DNA of 64,000 bases from Melghirimyces algeriensis. Lineage in GTDB: Bacteria > Bacillota > Bacilli > Thermoactinomycetales > DSM-45169. Location: assembly GCF_900182565.1 (NCBI RefSeq), contig NZ_FXTI01000002.1:62001-126000 (forward strand). Reading direction: 5' to 3'. The notes below the pieces were generated by a model, which was given only the letters and a program-made list of their open reading frames with translations, was not told the origin of the DNA and did not search any database. A program made the translations under genes and the position numbers. This document shows positions 25,124 through 34,021 of the stretch, one piece after another (the stretch's first letter is position 1; every line of letters begins with the position of its first letter).

Positions 25124-25684
25124 TTACCAAAGAACCTGAAAGTCCCTTAAGGGCCAGAATACCAAGTCAGCTCTTCCCACAATTTTATCAATGGGAGTCG
25201 GACCCAATTCCGGACTGCGGCTGTCCGTACTGTTCATCCGATTGTCCCCCATGACAAAAACATGCCCTTCTGGCACTTTGACGGGTCCGAAATCCTCCGT
25301 CAGGTTCTCTTCATCGATGTAAGGCTCATGAATACTCCTGCCGTTTACCCGTACGGTGTCGTTGTACGAAGAAACCGTTTGACCTGGAAGAGCAATCACT
25401 CGCTTAATATAATATTTTTCCTCGGTTGCATGAAAAACAACCACTTCACCAGGCTTTGGGTCACGAAACTTATATATGATTTTGTTTACGATTACCAGAT
25501 CACCATCATGCAGAGTAGACAGCATCGAAGGTCCGGAGACGCTGAACGGGGTCAAGACCAGGTAATGGATAATCAAGCCCAAAACCACGGCAATGGCCAG
25601 TGCCTGAATCCACTCCCATGTATCATCATTTCCCCGACTCCTGCGTCGTCCGTGTCTGGCGGAACGGGGGATGAACTCGCTCAT
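25124..25684 (-). CDS. lepB: Signal peptidase I
   Basis: A 186-residue type I signal peptidase. A basic N-terminal tail (RSARHGRRRSRG) is followed by one membrane helix (IQALAIAVVLGLIIHYLVL). The catalytic serine is in SGPSMLSTL and the lysine in YYIKRVIALPGQ; box E is GDNRMNSTDSR. It removes signal peptides on the outer face of the membrane. The start at 25684 has AGGAGG six bases upstream; the frame continues seven codons further without a site. It follows rplS behind a terminator. Confidence 0.94.
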   Translation of the reverse strand: MSEFIPRSARHGRRRSRGNDDTWEWIQALAIAVVLGLIIHYLVLTPFSVSGPSMLSTLHDGDLVIVNKIIYKFRDPKPGEVVVFHATEEKYYIKRVIALPGQTVSSYNDTVRVNGRSIHEPYIDEENLTEDFGPVKVPEGHVFVMGDNRMNSTDSRSPELGPTPIDKIVGRADLVFWPLRDFQVLW

Positions 25685-25748
25685 GAAGCTCCTCCTGACT
25701 CTCACGGTAAAACCGACAAAAATGCGAAGATCTTGACATAAGCGACAA

Positions 25749-25772
25749 AAAGGGCTTGATTACAAGCCCTTC
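25749..25772 (-). terminator. Terminator after rplS
   Basis: AAGGGCTTG/CAAGCCCTT with a four-base loop, followed on the minus strand by a T-run (TTTTTG). It ends the transcript containing rplS just after its stop at 25780. Confidence 0.85.
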
Positions 25773-25779
25773 AAACTGG

Positions 25780-26124
25780 TTAATGCAATTCCTTGATTCG
25801 AGCTGCTTTTCCGCGCAATTTCCGCAGATAGTACAGCTTGGCACGACGTACTTTACCACGACGAACGACTTCAATTTTATCAATCCGTGGAGAATGAAGC
25901 GGAAAAGTCCGTTCTACGCCCACATTGTAGGAGATTTTTCGAACAGTGAACGTTTCGGAAATTCCCCCTCCACGACGCTTGATGACAACCCCTTCAAAAA
26001 CCTGAATCCGTTCGCGCTGTCCTTCCACAACCTTCACATGAACCCGGACGGTGTCACCGGCACGAAATTGGGGGACATCTTTGCGCAATTGTTCTTCACC
26101 GAGATCGCGTACGACTTGTTTCAT
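25780..26124 (-). CDS. rplS: 50S ribosomal protein L19
   Basis: A 114-residue L19 of normal length. RAGDTVRVHVKVVEGQRERIQ and the motif RRGKVRRAKLYYLRKLRGK are diagnostic. It sits at the interface between the 30S and 50S subunits. It has its own promoter upstream (26192-26220) as well as lying after trmD, so it can be made independently. A GGAGG site precedes the ATG. Confidence 0.97.
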   Translation of the reverse strand: MKQVVRDLGEEQLRKDVPQFRAGDTVRVHVKVVEGQRERIQVFEGVVIKRRGGGISETFTVRKISYNVGVERTFPLHSPRIDKIEVVRRGKVRRAKLYYLRKLRGKAARIKELH

Positions 26125-26191
26125 GTTTTTCCCCTCCTTTCACCGTTATGTTATATATGATGAAAATAGGTAGCGATGAAGCACAAAAATC

Positions 26192-26220
26192 ATTGTAGCA
26201 TATGGGTTGACCGAAAACAA
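26192..26220 (-). promoter_or_regulatory. rplS promoter
   Basis: Minus-strand TTGTTT (complement of 26215-26220) and TACAAT (complement of 26192-26197) with a 17-base spacer, in the 118-base gap between trmD and rplS. Confidence 0.65.
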
Positions 26221-26242
26221 TGAAGCCCTTTCGGAAAGAACA

Positions 26243-26986
26243 TTATCCATTCCGATGGCCTTGCTTTAGTTCCCGAAGCCAACCACGCTCTTCTTCGGTT
26301 AAATCCACACGTTCCAAAAGATCCGGCCGACGCTCCAGGGTACGTTTCAACGACTGGTAACGTCGCCAACGGTCAATCTCCGCATGATGTCCTGACAACA
26401 GGACATCTGGCACTTTCCAACCGCGAAACTCAAGAGGTCGGGTATACTGAGGATATTCCAAGAGACCTGTGGAATGAGAATCCGTTTTCGCTGAAGATTC
26501 GTTTCCTAAAACACCGGGTACCAGCCGACTGATGCTATCCATAAGAACCATCGCTGGAAGTTCCCCACCCGTCAGCACATAGTCACCGATGGAAATCTCC
26601 TCATCCACCAAGTGCTGACGAATTCGTTCGTCAAAACCCTCGTAATGACCACAGAGAAGGATTAACCGATGATTCTGGGCGAGCTCTTCCGCTTTTTTTT
26701 GTGTGAAAGGCGTGCCCTGAGGACTCATCATCAGCACAGGAGGCCGTACGGGCTCATTTTGGGTGAGGTCCTCCACTGCCCGAAAAAGGGGTTCAGGCTT
26801 TAATACCATTCCTCCACCGCCGCCGTATGGCGTATCATCAACGGTTCGATGTTTATTCGTGCTGTATTCCCGGAAGTTGATAATGGAAGCGGTGATCACA
26901 TCCCGGTCAATGGCCCGTTTGATCATGCTGGAAGACAGGAAGCCCTCAAACATTTCCGGAAATAACGTCAATATATCAAAACGCAA
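26243..26986 (-). CDS. trmD: tRNA (guanine-N1)-methyltransferase
   Basis: A 247-residue SPOUT-class enzyme that methylates G37 of tRNAs next to the anticodon using S-adenosylmethionine. Motifs are YGGGGGMVLKPEPLF, LLCGHYEGFDERI and YVLTGGELPAMVL, which form the knotted SAM site. The start is TTG (MRFDILTLFPEMF) after an AGGATA site. It follows rimM by 13 bases, the conserved operon order. Confidence 0.96.
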   Translation of the reverse strand: MRFDILTLFPEMFEGFLSSSMIKRAIDRDVITASIINFREYSTNKHRTVDDTPYGGGGGMVLKPEPLFRAVEDLTQNEPVRPPVLMMSPQGTPFTQKKAEELAQNHRLILLCGHYEGFDERIRQHLVDEEISIGDYVLTGGELPAMVLMDSISRLVPGVLGNESSAKTDSHSTGLLEYPQYTRPLEFRGWKVPDVLLSGHHAEIDRWRRYQSLKRTLERRPDLLERVDLTEEERGWLRELKQGHRNG

Positions 26987-26999
26987 TATCCTGTCACCC

Positions 27000-27518
27000 C
27001 TACTCCAACCCTTCCAACCAATGGATGGTTACCTGTTTGGTCCCAGGGTCGACATCCTTGACTACATCGTCGATAAAAGGAATAAGAACTTCTCCACCGG
27101 ATTCCTTTTGAACCACCCAAACGTCGTTGGCACCGGGTTGAAGAATATCAGCGACGGTTCCGACCATATCCCCTTCCGTAGTGATCACCTTGCATCCAAT
27201 AATTTCGTGAAGGTAATATGCATCTTCTTCCGTCTCCATGGCATCCTCCCGACCAATCACCAAAACTCCCCCTTTAAAGGGCTCCACCTGGTTGATGCTT
27301 TCCCACTCCTCAAACTGCAACAACCAGAAGTTTTTATGGGGGCGTCCATGCTTAACGGTAAGTTGCATCGACTTCAGTTCCGGATGGAAAAGAGAGAGTT
27401 TGGCACCGGGAGCAAACCGGACTTCCGGGTAATCCGTCCTGGAAACCACCCGAACTTCGCCACGAATCCCATGGGTTCCTGCGATATAGCCAACCGTTAA
27501 CCATTCCGGTTCACGCAT
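27000..27518 (-). CDS. rimM: Ribosome maturation factor RimM
   Basis: A 172-residue RimM that assists maturation of the head of the 30S subunit. The N-terminal barrel starts WLTVGYIAGTHGIRGEVRV. The C-terminal PRC-barrel has VGTVADILQPGANDVWVV and LIPFIDDVVKDVD. AAAGGAGG precedes the ATG. It lies between the KH-domain protein and trmD in the usual order. Confidence 0.95.
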   Translation of the reverse strand: MREPEWLTVGYIAGTHGIRGEVRVVSRTDYPEVRFAPGAKLSLFHPELKSMQLTVKHGRPHKNFWLLQFEEWESINQVEPFKGGVLVIGREDAMETEEDAYYLHEIIGCKVITTEGDMVGTVADILQPGANDVWVVQKESGGEVLIPFIDDVVKDVDPGTKQVTIHWLEGLE

Positions 27519-27550
27519 GGATCGGCCTCCTTTCCAAAGACCCAGGTCAA

Positions 27551-27778
27551 TCAGACAATCTCCACCGTGACCCGTTTCTTTTCTTTCACCGCAGCTGCTC
27601 CCACAACCGTGCGAAGCGCTTTGGCGATCCTTCCCTGCTTTCCGATTACTTTTCCCATGTCTGCCGGGTCAACAGAGAGTCGGAGTGCAACATGATTCTC
27701 TGTTTCCTCCACTTGGACACGAACGGCTTCAGGATGATCCACCAGTGCTTTGGCGATGACTTCAACCAATTCCTTCAA
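27551..27778 (-). CDS. khpA: KH-domain RNA-binding protein KhpA
   Basis: A 75-residue single KH-domain protein with the RNA-binding loop GKQGRIAKALR. With KhpB (Jag) it forms a small RNA-binding complex linked to cell elongation in other Firmicutes. The start is TTG with GAGGGGG upstream. It lies between rpsP and rimM, its normal place. Confidence 0.93.
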   Translation of the reverse strand: MKELVEVIAKALVDHPEAVRVQVEETENHVALRLSVDPADMGKVIGKQGRIAKALRTVVGAAAVKEKKRVTVEIV

Positions 27779-27818
27779 TTGGATTCCCCCTCACACCCGA
27801 TCACTTCGGAAAGGGAAC

Positions 27819-28091
27819 TTACTTTTGATTTTTGGCATCATGAAGCTTTTTCAGAAGACCTTCCTGACGGAACAGGTTTTTCACTGTATCAGAAGGCTGG
27901 GCTCCCGTGTTCAGCCATTTCAAAGCTTTTTCCTCATTGATTTTCACTTGGGCCGGCTTGGTCAACGGGTTGTAGTAACCAATTTCCTCAATAAAGCGAC
28001 CATCGCGCGGCGAACGGGAATCAGCCACAACGAGACGATAGAACGGTGCCTTTTTTGCACCCATCCGTTTCAGACGGATTTTTACTGCCAT
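27819..28091 (-). CDS. rpsP: 30S ribosomal protein S16
   Basis: A 90-residue S16 from the ATG at 28091 (MAVKIRLKRMGAKKAPFYR), which has AGAGGAGG upstream. The frame is open ten codons further, but that would exceed the family length. S16 stabilises the 5' domain of 16S rRNA. It follows ffh by 34 bases. Confidence 0.96.
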   Translation of the reverse strand: MAVKIRLKRMGAKKAPFYRLVVADSRSPRDGRFIEEIGYYNPLTKPAQVKINEEKALKWLNTGAQPSDTVKNLFRQEGLLKKLHDAKNQK

Positions 28092-28125
28092 TTTACTCAC
28101 CTCCTCTGCAGGATCAACCAAAAAC

Positions 28126-29472
28126 TCAGGACATAAACGGGAATTTAAATTTCCCCAATCCTTTTTTCTTTCCTTTGGACATAGAAGAAAACTGCTTCAT
28201 CATTTTCTTCATATCCATAAACTGCTTAATTAATCGGTTCACATCCTGGACCGTCGTTCCACTTCCCTTTGCAATCCGTTTGCGACGGCTGGCGTTGATG
28301 ATGTCCGGCTTTTGCTTTTCCTCCGGTGTCATGGACCGGATAATCGCCTCCACTTTGGTCAGTTGTTTTTCATCCACCTGGAGGTTCTTCATATTTTTCA
28401 TCTGTCCCATCCCCGGCATCATTCCAAGGAGTTCATCCAGAGGACCCATATTGCGCACTTGATCCATCTGATCCAAAAAGTCATCAAACGTAAACTGTTG
28501 GGTGCGCATCTTTCGCTCCAGATCCTTCGCCTTCTCCTGATCCACGGAAGCTTGTGCCTTTTCAATCAGCGTAAGGACATCTCCCATTCCCAGGATGCGG
28601 GAAGCCATCCGTTCCGGGTGAAAAGGTTCCAAAGCATCCACCTTTTCACCCATCCCGACAAATTTCACCGGGCAATCCGTCACCGATTTAACGGATAGGG
28701 CTGCGCCTCCACGGGTATCTCCATCCAGTTTGGTCAAGACCACTCCGGTCAATCCCAATTCCCGGTTGAAGCTTTCCGCCACATTGACAGCATCTTGACC
28801 GGTCATCGCATCCACTACCAGCAAAATTTCATCCGGTCGGACCGTCTCCTTAATCGCCTTCAACTCTTCCATCATGGTTTCATCAATGTGAAGACGTCCA
28901 GCTGTATCGATCAAGACTGTATCCAGACCATCCGTCTTGGCCTGGGCAACTCCCTGTTCAGCAATCCGTACAGGATTCTCCTTATCCCCCAAGGAATAAA
29001 CGGGAAGGTCCACTTGTTCACCGAGTACTTCCAATTGCCGGATGGCTGCCGGTCGGTAAACGTCACCTGCCACCAAGAGCGGTTTTCGATTCTGTTTTTT
29101 TAGATATCTGCCCAGTTTTCCGCTGGTGGTTGTTTTTCCTGCCCCCTGCAGACCGACCATCATAATGACGGAGGGTCTGGAGGAGAGCTCCAACTTGCTT
29201 TGACTTCCACCCATCAACTGGGTCAATTCTTCATTTACGACCTTGATCACTTGTTGTCCGGGCGTTAGGCTCTTTAACACTTCCTGTCCGACGGCCCGTT
29301 CCCGAACCTTGGACACGAAATCTTTCACCACTTTATAGTTGACATCAGCTTCCAAAAGGGCCAGGCGGACTTCCCGCATCGCAACTTTTACGTCCCCTTC
29401 GCCCACTTTTCCTTTTCCTTTCAATTTGGCGAGAGCTGATTGCAGCCGTTCGGACAACCCTTCAAATGCCAT
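28126..29472 (-). CDS. ffh: Signal recognition particle protein Ffh
   Basis: A 448-residue SRP GTPase. The N domain is residues 1-90. The G domain has GLQGAGKTTTSGKLG near 107-121, DTAGRLHID near 189 and TKLDGDTRGG near 247. The C-terminal methionine-rich M domain (MMPGMGQMKNMKN) binds signal peptides and the SRP RNA. It works with FtsY, encoded at 40399 beyond an accessory block. It follows ylxM closely. Confidence 0.97.
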   Translation of the reverse strand: MAFEGLSERLQSALAKLKGKGKVGEGDVKVAMREVRLALLEADVNYKVVKDFVSKVRERAVGQEVLKSLTPGQQVIKVVNEELTQLMGGSQSKLELSSRPSVIMMVGLQGAGKTTTSGKLGRYLKKQNRKPLLVAGDVYRPAAIRQLEVLGEQVDLPVYSLGDKENPVRIAEQGVAQAKTDGLDTVLIDTAGRLHIDETMMEELKAIKETVRPDEILLVVDAMTGQDAVNVAESFNRELGLTGVVLTKLDGDTRGGAALSVKSVTDCPVKFVGMGEKVDALEPFHPERMASRILGMGDVLTLIEKAQASVDQEKAKDLERKMRTQQFTFDDFLDQMDQVRNMGPLDELLGMMPGMGQMKNMKNLQVDEKQLTKVEAIIRSMTPEEKQKPDIINASRRKRIAKGSGTTVQDVNRLIKQFMDMKKMMKQFSSMSKGKKKGLGKFKFPFMS

Positions 29473-29503
29473 GTTGTCGCCTCCCCCGTTTCGTGATCAT
29501 CGG

Positions 29504-29833
29504 TCAATCCAACTCCAGAAGTTCATCCAGCAACTTCCGGACAGTCTCTTGTTCTGGCAAATCGTTCAGTTTATCTGTAATTGTCTGTGCAATCTTCATT
29601 CTGTGAATGTGTTTATCCAGCAGTCCCAATTGACTTTCAAGCTCTTCCAGAACCATTTGGGACCGTTTGACCGTTTCATATACCCCTTGCCTGGAGATTC
29701 CGATATAATCGGCAATTTCCCCAAGGGACCAGTCTTCATGAAAATACAGCTCCATCACGCTTCGCTGCTTTTCCGTCAACAACGGACTGTAGAAGTCATA
29801 TAGCAGATTGACCCGGGTTGTCTTATCTAACAA
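29504..29833 (-). CDS. ylxM: YlxM-family DNA-binding protein (SRP-associated)
   Basis: A 109-residue protein of the UPF0122/YlxM family. It has a helix-turn-helix (WSLGEIADYIGISRQGVYET) and a helical C-terminus. It is always beside ffh and is thought to influence SRP function. I place the start at TTG (29833), which has GAGGTG six bases upstream and gives the family start LDKTTRVNLLYDFY. A GTG nine bases earlier lacks a spaced site. Confidence 0.92.
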   Translation of the reverse strand: MLDKTTRVNLLYDFYSPLLTEKQRSVMELYFHEDWSLGEIADYIGISRQGVYETVKRSQMVLEELESQLGLLDKHIHRMKIAQTITDKLNDLPEQETVRKLLDELLELD

Positions 29834-29882
29834 TAAGAGCACCTCACATCCGCGTCAAGGCAATCACCTTTACACGATCGCT

Positions 29883-29911
29883 ATCATATCAGGATGAACA
29901 TAGGATGTCAA
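29883..29911 (-). promoter_or_regulatory. Promoter of the ylxM-ffh-rpsP operon
   Basis: Minus-strand TTGACA (complement of 29906-29911) and TATGAT (complement of 29883-29888), 17 bases apart: a near-consensus promoter. It marks the edge between the core SRP operon and the accessory block starting at 29953. Confidence 0.8.
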
Positions 29912-29952
29912 GTTCTTTTCATTGACAGCACTGAACAATCGATATCCAGGTT

Positions 29953-31281
29953 TTACAACTCTTCCGTATCACACGGGTCCTTTACCAATAACTCATATCT
30001 TTTTCGAGGACGTCCGCGACCGCTTTGTTCCTCCCCGACCACTTTTACCAGGTTCAGGCGCTCCAACTCGGATAAAATTCGCCGTGCATTCCGAACAGTA
30101 CTTTTTAACCAAGTAGCGATTTCATTGGCGGTCACAGAATCTTTCTCATAATAGTGGTAATAGGAAACGATTTTATCAATCACTGCCGGGCTGATTTTGG
30201 CTGCTTTCAGCTGTTTGCTCCATTCCGTTCCGGAAAACCGTTGCCGATAAGAAAGCGTTTGCTCCTCTTTAAACAGCGTCACCTCACTTTCCTCATCCAC
30301 CAACACAACCGTCCCCCGGTCTTCCTTTTGAACCACAAGTAGAGCCTGTCGAACATTTTGCTCCGCTTCCCATGCGGTCATTCCGTATCCAATCCCCAAG
30401 CGAACAGGAAGTCCCGTCTGTTTCTCCATATCCAAACAAACGCGTGAAAAGTCATACTCTTTTTCTTTTAACTCCAGTTCCCCGCGGGTGGTGTAAATAA
30501 AAAACAGACCATCCCCCACTTCAGAAAATGAACCCTGGACCATCTCCGAATACTCCAACAGAAACCTTTTCAAATCCAGCAATTGTCGCTTCAATCGATA
30601 GGAATAATGGGAATGGTTCTCGGTATTTCCCGTAAGCGGCACTTCAACGCCGACCATCCCAAGGGAGGACTTCCGATACCAGCGAGCCTGTGCATATTCC
30701 CGAATATAGCGCAATTCCAACTCTATTCCCAATCGGGAGGGGCTCACTCTGAAACATGGAACCCCGTTTTCTTTCAAGGCCAAATACACGGTTTTGATAC
30801 AGGTAAGCACCACATCTGTCTGCCCCTTTTCATACAGACCCATATGAAAATCAATCACATCTTCCGCTGGTAAAACCGTTTCCTTTGGATATAACACAAA
30901 GTCCACATTTTCCAAATGGAAATCTTTACGGACAGAATCAATTTCAGAGGGGCGAATGGTATCTAAACCGACGCGATGGATCGGTTTCTTTGATACGGTG
31001 AACGCTTCCAAAAGAATCCCCATCAGACTGGAACCGTACAAAGCTGGATAACTCGCCTCCTCTGGACTTAGCAACCCCTTTTTTATCAGAAACCTGTACA
31101 CCGCAGGACCGGATAAAAACCAATGATCCACCCGATGCCGGTTATTACGAATCAACTCCTCCGCTTCCACTACCTGGGTGTACGGAAAGAAGGCCAACTC
31201 CAAGTCCTTCATTTTTTCTGCCACTTCTCGAATCCGATCGACTGAATCTTCCGGTCCCAAAATTCCTAACCGCGTCTTCAT
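29953..31281 (-). CDS. Predicted multidomain transcriptional regulator of the M20/AbgT cluster
   Basis: A 442-residue cytoplasmic protein. Residues 1-190 look like an alpha/beta sensor domain (LGILGPEDSVDRIREVAEKM at the start; DVIDFHMGLYEKGQTDVVLT later). Residues about 250-345 resemble a degenerate GGDEF or GTP-cyclohydrolase-III fold (RLGIGYGMTAWEAEQNVRQA). Residues 365-435 form a winged helix (VTANEIATWLKSTVRNARRI). The order sensor, nucleotidyl-cyclase-like, HTH recalls CdaR/PucR-type regulators but is not identical. It is adjacent to and on the same strand as three peptidases and AbgT, so it likely regulates them. I do not recognise a named family. Confidence 0.7.
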   Translation of the reverse strand: MKTRLGILGPEDSVDRIREVAEKMKDLELAFFPYTQVVEAEELIRNNRHRVDHWFLSGPAVYRFLIKKGLLSPEEASYPALYGSSLMGILLEAFTVSKKPIHRVGLDTIRPSEIDSVRKDFHLENVDFVLYPKETVLPAEDVIDFHMGLYEKGQTDVVLTCIKTVYLALKENGVPCFRVSPSRLGIELELRYIREYAQARWYRKSSLGMVGVEVPLTGNTENHSHYSYRLKRQLLDLKRFLLEYSEMVQGSFSEVGDGLFFIYTTRGELELKEKEYDFSRVCLDMEKQTGLPVRLGIGYGMTAWEAEQNVRQALLVVQKEDRGTVVLVDEESEVTLFKEEQTLSYRQRFSGTEWSKQLKAAKISPAVIDKIVSYYHYYEKDSVTANEIATWLKSTVRNARRILSELERLNLVKVVGEEQSGRGRPRKRYELLVKDPCDTEEL

Positions 31282-31343
31282 ACAACCCCTCCGCTTCGCT
31301 TCACTCTTCTATACTTTACCAAAAATGAAGCACAAAGAAAAAA

Positions 31344-31362
31344 ACCCTTCCATTGGAAAGGG
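31344..31362 (-). terminator. Terminator after the M20 peptidase operon
   Basis: Minus-strand CCCTTTCC-AAT-GGAAGGG followed by TTTTTTTC. It ends the abgT to M20 transcript and separates it from the regulator gene at 29953-31281, so the regulator has its own promoter. Confidence 0.75.
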
Positions 31363-31439
31363 ATGAAGGATATTGGGGTGCATGGGAAACGCTCTCTAAC
31401 CCCTTTTCAAACATATATGTAATCTCAATCGCAAGTGGC

Positions 31440-32690
31440 TTATTGTTCTCCGGCATATTGACGGATATATGCTTTCAACAACTCCACACCCATCTGTAAA
31501 TCTTTTGGTGATGCATACTCTTTCGGATGGTGACTTAGACCATCCCGGCAGGGAATAAAAATCAATCCGCTCGACCAACGGGCAGCCATGTTCATCACAT
31601 CGTGACCCGCCCCGCTTTCCATCATCAACCCCTCATATCCAAGCGCTTGACCCATCTGCTGCAGAGAGGTGGAGAGATCCGGGTCCAGCTTTACCGAATC
31701 ATCATCTACTAACGTCTCCACTGTAAAAGAGACCCCATCTTCATCTGCCAGTCGCTCCATCTTCTCCTGAATCTCATCCGCCAGGGAGCGCTTCAGACAA
31801 TCGTTGACACTTCGAATATCGATACCCAGCACAACCTCTTCCGGAATCACCGTTATCACATTGGGAGTCAGATTGATTTGACTCACTGTAGCCACCACAG
31901 GTACATCATTCTCCTCTGAAAGCTGTCTGGCCCGCTCCGAGATGAAAGAAATCAACGGAGCCGACGCGACCAAAGCATCCCACCGACGAGACATCGGAGT
32001 GGAGCCGGTATGCCCCGCTTTCCCCACTACTCGAATGCGCAAGCGGATTGGACAGGCAACGGCGGTGGCAACGCCGAAATCTTTGCCGGCTTCTTCAATC
32101 CGGGTACCTTGTTCAATATGCAGTTCCACAAAATGGCGAATCGCCTTGCACGGCCGCCGAGCCTCTTCCATTTGCTCAAAGGATAACCCGCGCTCTTCCA
32201 CTGCCTGTCGAACGGTAATCCCTTCTGTATCTGTCACATCCCTCAACATTTCCGGATGCCAGTTTCCTGTCATCGCTTTACTGCCGATGGTGGATACTCC
32301 AAACCGGGAGGATTCTTCAGAGGCAAAACAGATCACCTCTACGGGTACAACAGGGCGGTAGTTTTCCTCTTTCAGCGCTTTTACCGCTCCCAAACCGCAC
32401 AACACACCTGCGACACCGTCATAGCCACCGCCGTTTTTCACAGTGTCCAAATGAGATCCCATCGCCACTGCACCGGCTTCCGAATGCATTCCTTCCCACC
32501 GGGCGATGGCATTCCCTGCGGCATCCCGAATCACTGCCAGCCCCAAAGCTTGTGCCTCCTGAATAAATGCGGCGATCGATTCCCACTCTTCCTCACTGTA
32601 CCCTAACCGGGTAAAGCCCTCTTCCCGCTCCATGACATCTGTCCGATTCAATTTTTTCCATGTCTTAATCAACCACTTTTTTTGGTTCAC
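31440..32690 (-). CDS. M20-family Zn-dependent hydrolase (allantoate/N-carbamoyl amino acid amidohydrolase type)
   Basis: A 416-residue hydrolase of the AllC/hydantoinase-carbamoylase subgroup. Metal-binding motifs are GSHLDTVKNGGGYDG (about 77-91) and ICFASEESSRFG (about 118-129). ESGAGHDVMNMA, near the C-terminus, is typical of this subgroup. It would cleave an N-carbamoyl or ureido amino acid, or a related amide. The start is GTG with GAGGTG at the end of the preceding gene. It is the last gene of a four-gene operon with two other M20 enzymes and AbgT. Confidence 0.88.
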   Translation of the reverse strand: MNQKKWLIKTWKKLNRTDVMEREEGFTRLGYSEEEWESIAAFIQEAQALGLAVIRDAAGNAIARWEGMHSEAGAVAMGSHLDTVKNGGGYDGVAGVLCGLGAVKALKEENYRPVVPVEVICFASEESSRFGVSTIGSKAMTGNWHPEMLRDVTDTEGITVRQAVEERGLSFEQMEEARRPCKAIRHFVELHIEQGTRIEEAGKDFGVATAVACPIRLRIRVVGKAGHTGSTPMSRRWDALVASAPLISFISERARQLSEENDVPVVATVSQINLTPNVITVIPEEVVLGIDIRSVNDCLKRSLADEIQEKMERLADEDGVSFTVETLVDDDSVKLDPDLSTSLQQMGQALGYEGLMMESGAGHDVMNMAARWSSGLIFIPCRDGLSHHPKEYASPKDLQMGVELLKAYIRQYAGEQ

Positions 32691-32696
32691 CGCAGT

Positions 32697-34019
32697 TTAC
32701 ACCTCTTTTTCTTGTAGATCGACCACCGTTCGTACCAGTGTTTCCACTGCAACAGACAACACCTGCTCATCATAATCAAATGCCGGGTGATGATGACCGC
32801 TTTTCAGAGGTGTACCAAACAGCAGATATGTCGCTTTCCCTCCTTGTTCCTGCACCCGTCTCATCATATAAGCTGCATCTTCCGATGCCCCGCAGTCATA
32901 CCGGGGAATCACTCGATGAATCTGTTCGCTTTGTGCACATACGCTTTCAATTACGGGGATAAACTCAGCATCACTTTCTGCATTGATACCTTCTCCCACA
33001 ATTTCAGTCTCCGCTTTCACATCATACATTTTGGCCACAGCCTGGATAATCCGTTGCACTTCTTCCTTCATATAACGGTTTAACTCCGCCGTTTCCCCGC
33101 GCGTCTCCAATTGCATTTCTGCCCAGTCCGCAATGATATTGCGTCCTGTTCCCGCTATTAATGTTCCTACATTCACCCGTGTCTGACCACCGCTGTGCCT
33201 GGAAATGGCATGTAACTGGAGAACGGCAGAAGAAGCTGCCAACAGTGCATTTTTCCCTCGTTCCGGTTCTTTGCCGGCGTGAGCTGAGCGACCCCGAAAG
33301 GTGACATCACACTTGGTGGTAGCCAGAAAGCCATGTGTTGTGGCTGCAATATCTCCCAACTGCAGATCGGAACCGATCCCAATATGTCCGGACAAAAAGA
33401 TATCCACCCCCTCCATCCATCCCTTTTCAACCATGGCTTTTGCCCCTCTGGAACCTTCTTCCGCCGGTTGAAACAACAGCGTCAATTTCCCTTTCATCCG
33501 ATCTCCGTATTTGCTGAGAAAAGCAGCTACACCCAATCCAATCGCTGTATGACCGTCATGTCCGCAAGCATGCATCCATCCGTTCCGTTTTGAAACAAAA
33601 CCGCTTCGGGCAGGAAAATGATCCGTTACACAGGATTCAGTCACTGGCAAGGCATCGATATCAAACCGCAAAGCAATGTGCGGACCCTCTCGCCCCGTAT
33701 CCCAGACCCCCACCACGCCGGTGTGCCCAGCTTCCATCTGTTGCAAGAAATAAGCAGGCACACCCGCCTTTTGTGCCCTTTTTTCCTCTTCCTTCAAGCG
33801 TTCAAAAGAGGGAACGCCCATTCGTGATTTGCTGTCTACCGCCTCCTTACCGGCAAACACTTGAAAGCCTAATCGCTTCAGCTCTTCCCAAATCCGCCAA
33901 GTGGTCACATACTCCATCCATCCTGCCTCCGGATATTGATGCAACTGGCGCCTCCAGGCAATCCATCGCTTCGATTCTTTTTGTACAAATGTGTTAATCT
34001 CTCGATGCAGGGATGACAT
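32697..34019 (-). CDS. AbgA-like M20 amidohydrolase (p-aminobenzoyl-glutamate hydrolase subunit A type)
   Basis: A 440-residue M20 peptidase. Along its length it resembles E. coli AbgA: SRMGVPSFERL after the first domain, MHACGHDGHTAIGLGVA with the metal histidines, GIGSDLQLGD, TRVNVGTLIAGTGRN and PRYDCGASEDAAYMMRRVQ. AbgA and AbgB together split p-aminobenzoyl-glutamate, a folate breakdown product. The start at 34019 has GGAGGA six bases upstream. Neighbours include an AbgT transporter, which supports the function; no close AbgB is evident, so the partner may be one of the other two M20 enzymes. Confidence 0.85.
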   Translation of the reverse strand: MSSLHREINTFVQKESKRWIAWRRQLHQYPEAGWMEYVTTWRIWEELKRLGFQVFAGKEAVDSKSRMGVPSFERLKEEEKRAQKAGVPAYFLQQMEAGHTGVVGVWDTGREGPHIALRFDIDALPVTESCVTDHFPARSGFVSKRNGWMHACGHDGHTAIGLGVAAFLSKYGDRMKGKLTLLFQPAEEGSRGAKAMVEKGWMEGVDIFLSGHIGIGSDLQLGDIAATTHGFLATTKCDVTFRGRSAHAGKEPERGKNALLAASSAVLQLHAISRHSGGQTRVNVGTLIAGTGRNIIADWAEMQLETRGETAELNRYMKEEVQRIIQAVAKMYDVKAETEIVGEGINAESDAEFIPVIESVCAQSEQIHRVIPRYDCGASEDAAYMMRRVQEQGGKATYLLFGTPLKSGHHHPAFDYDEQVLSVAVETLVRTVVDLQEKEV

Positions 34020-34021
34020 CC

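Noticed and set aside
26763..27500. 245-codon plus-strand frame
   Set aside because: It spans antisense of trmD and rimM, including their intergenic gap; no start site.
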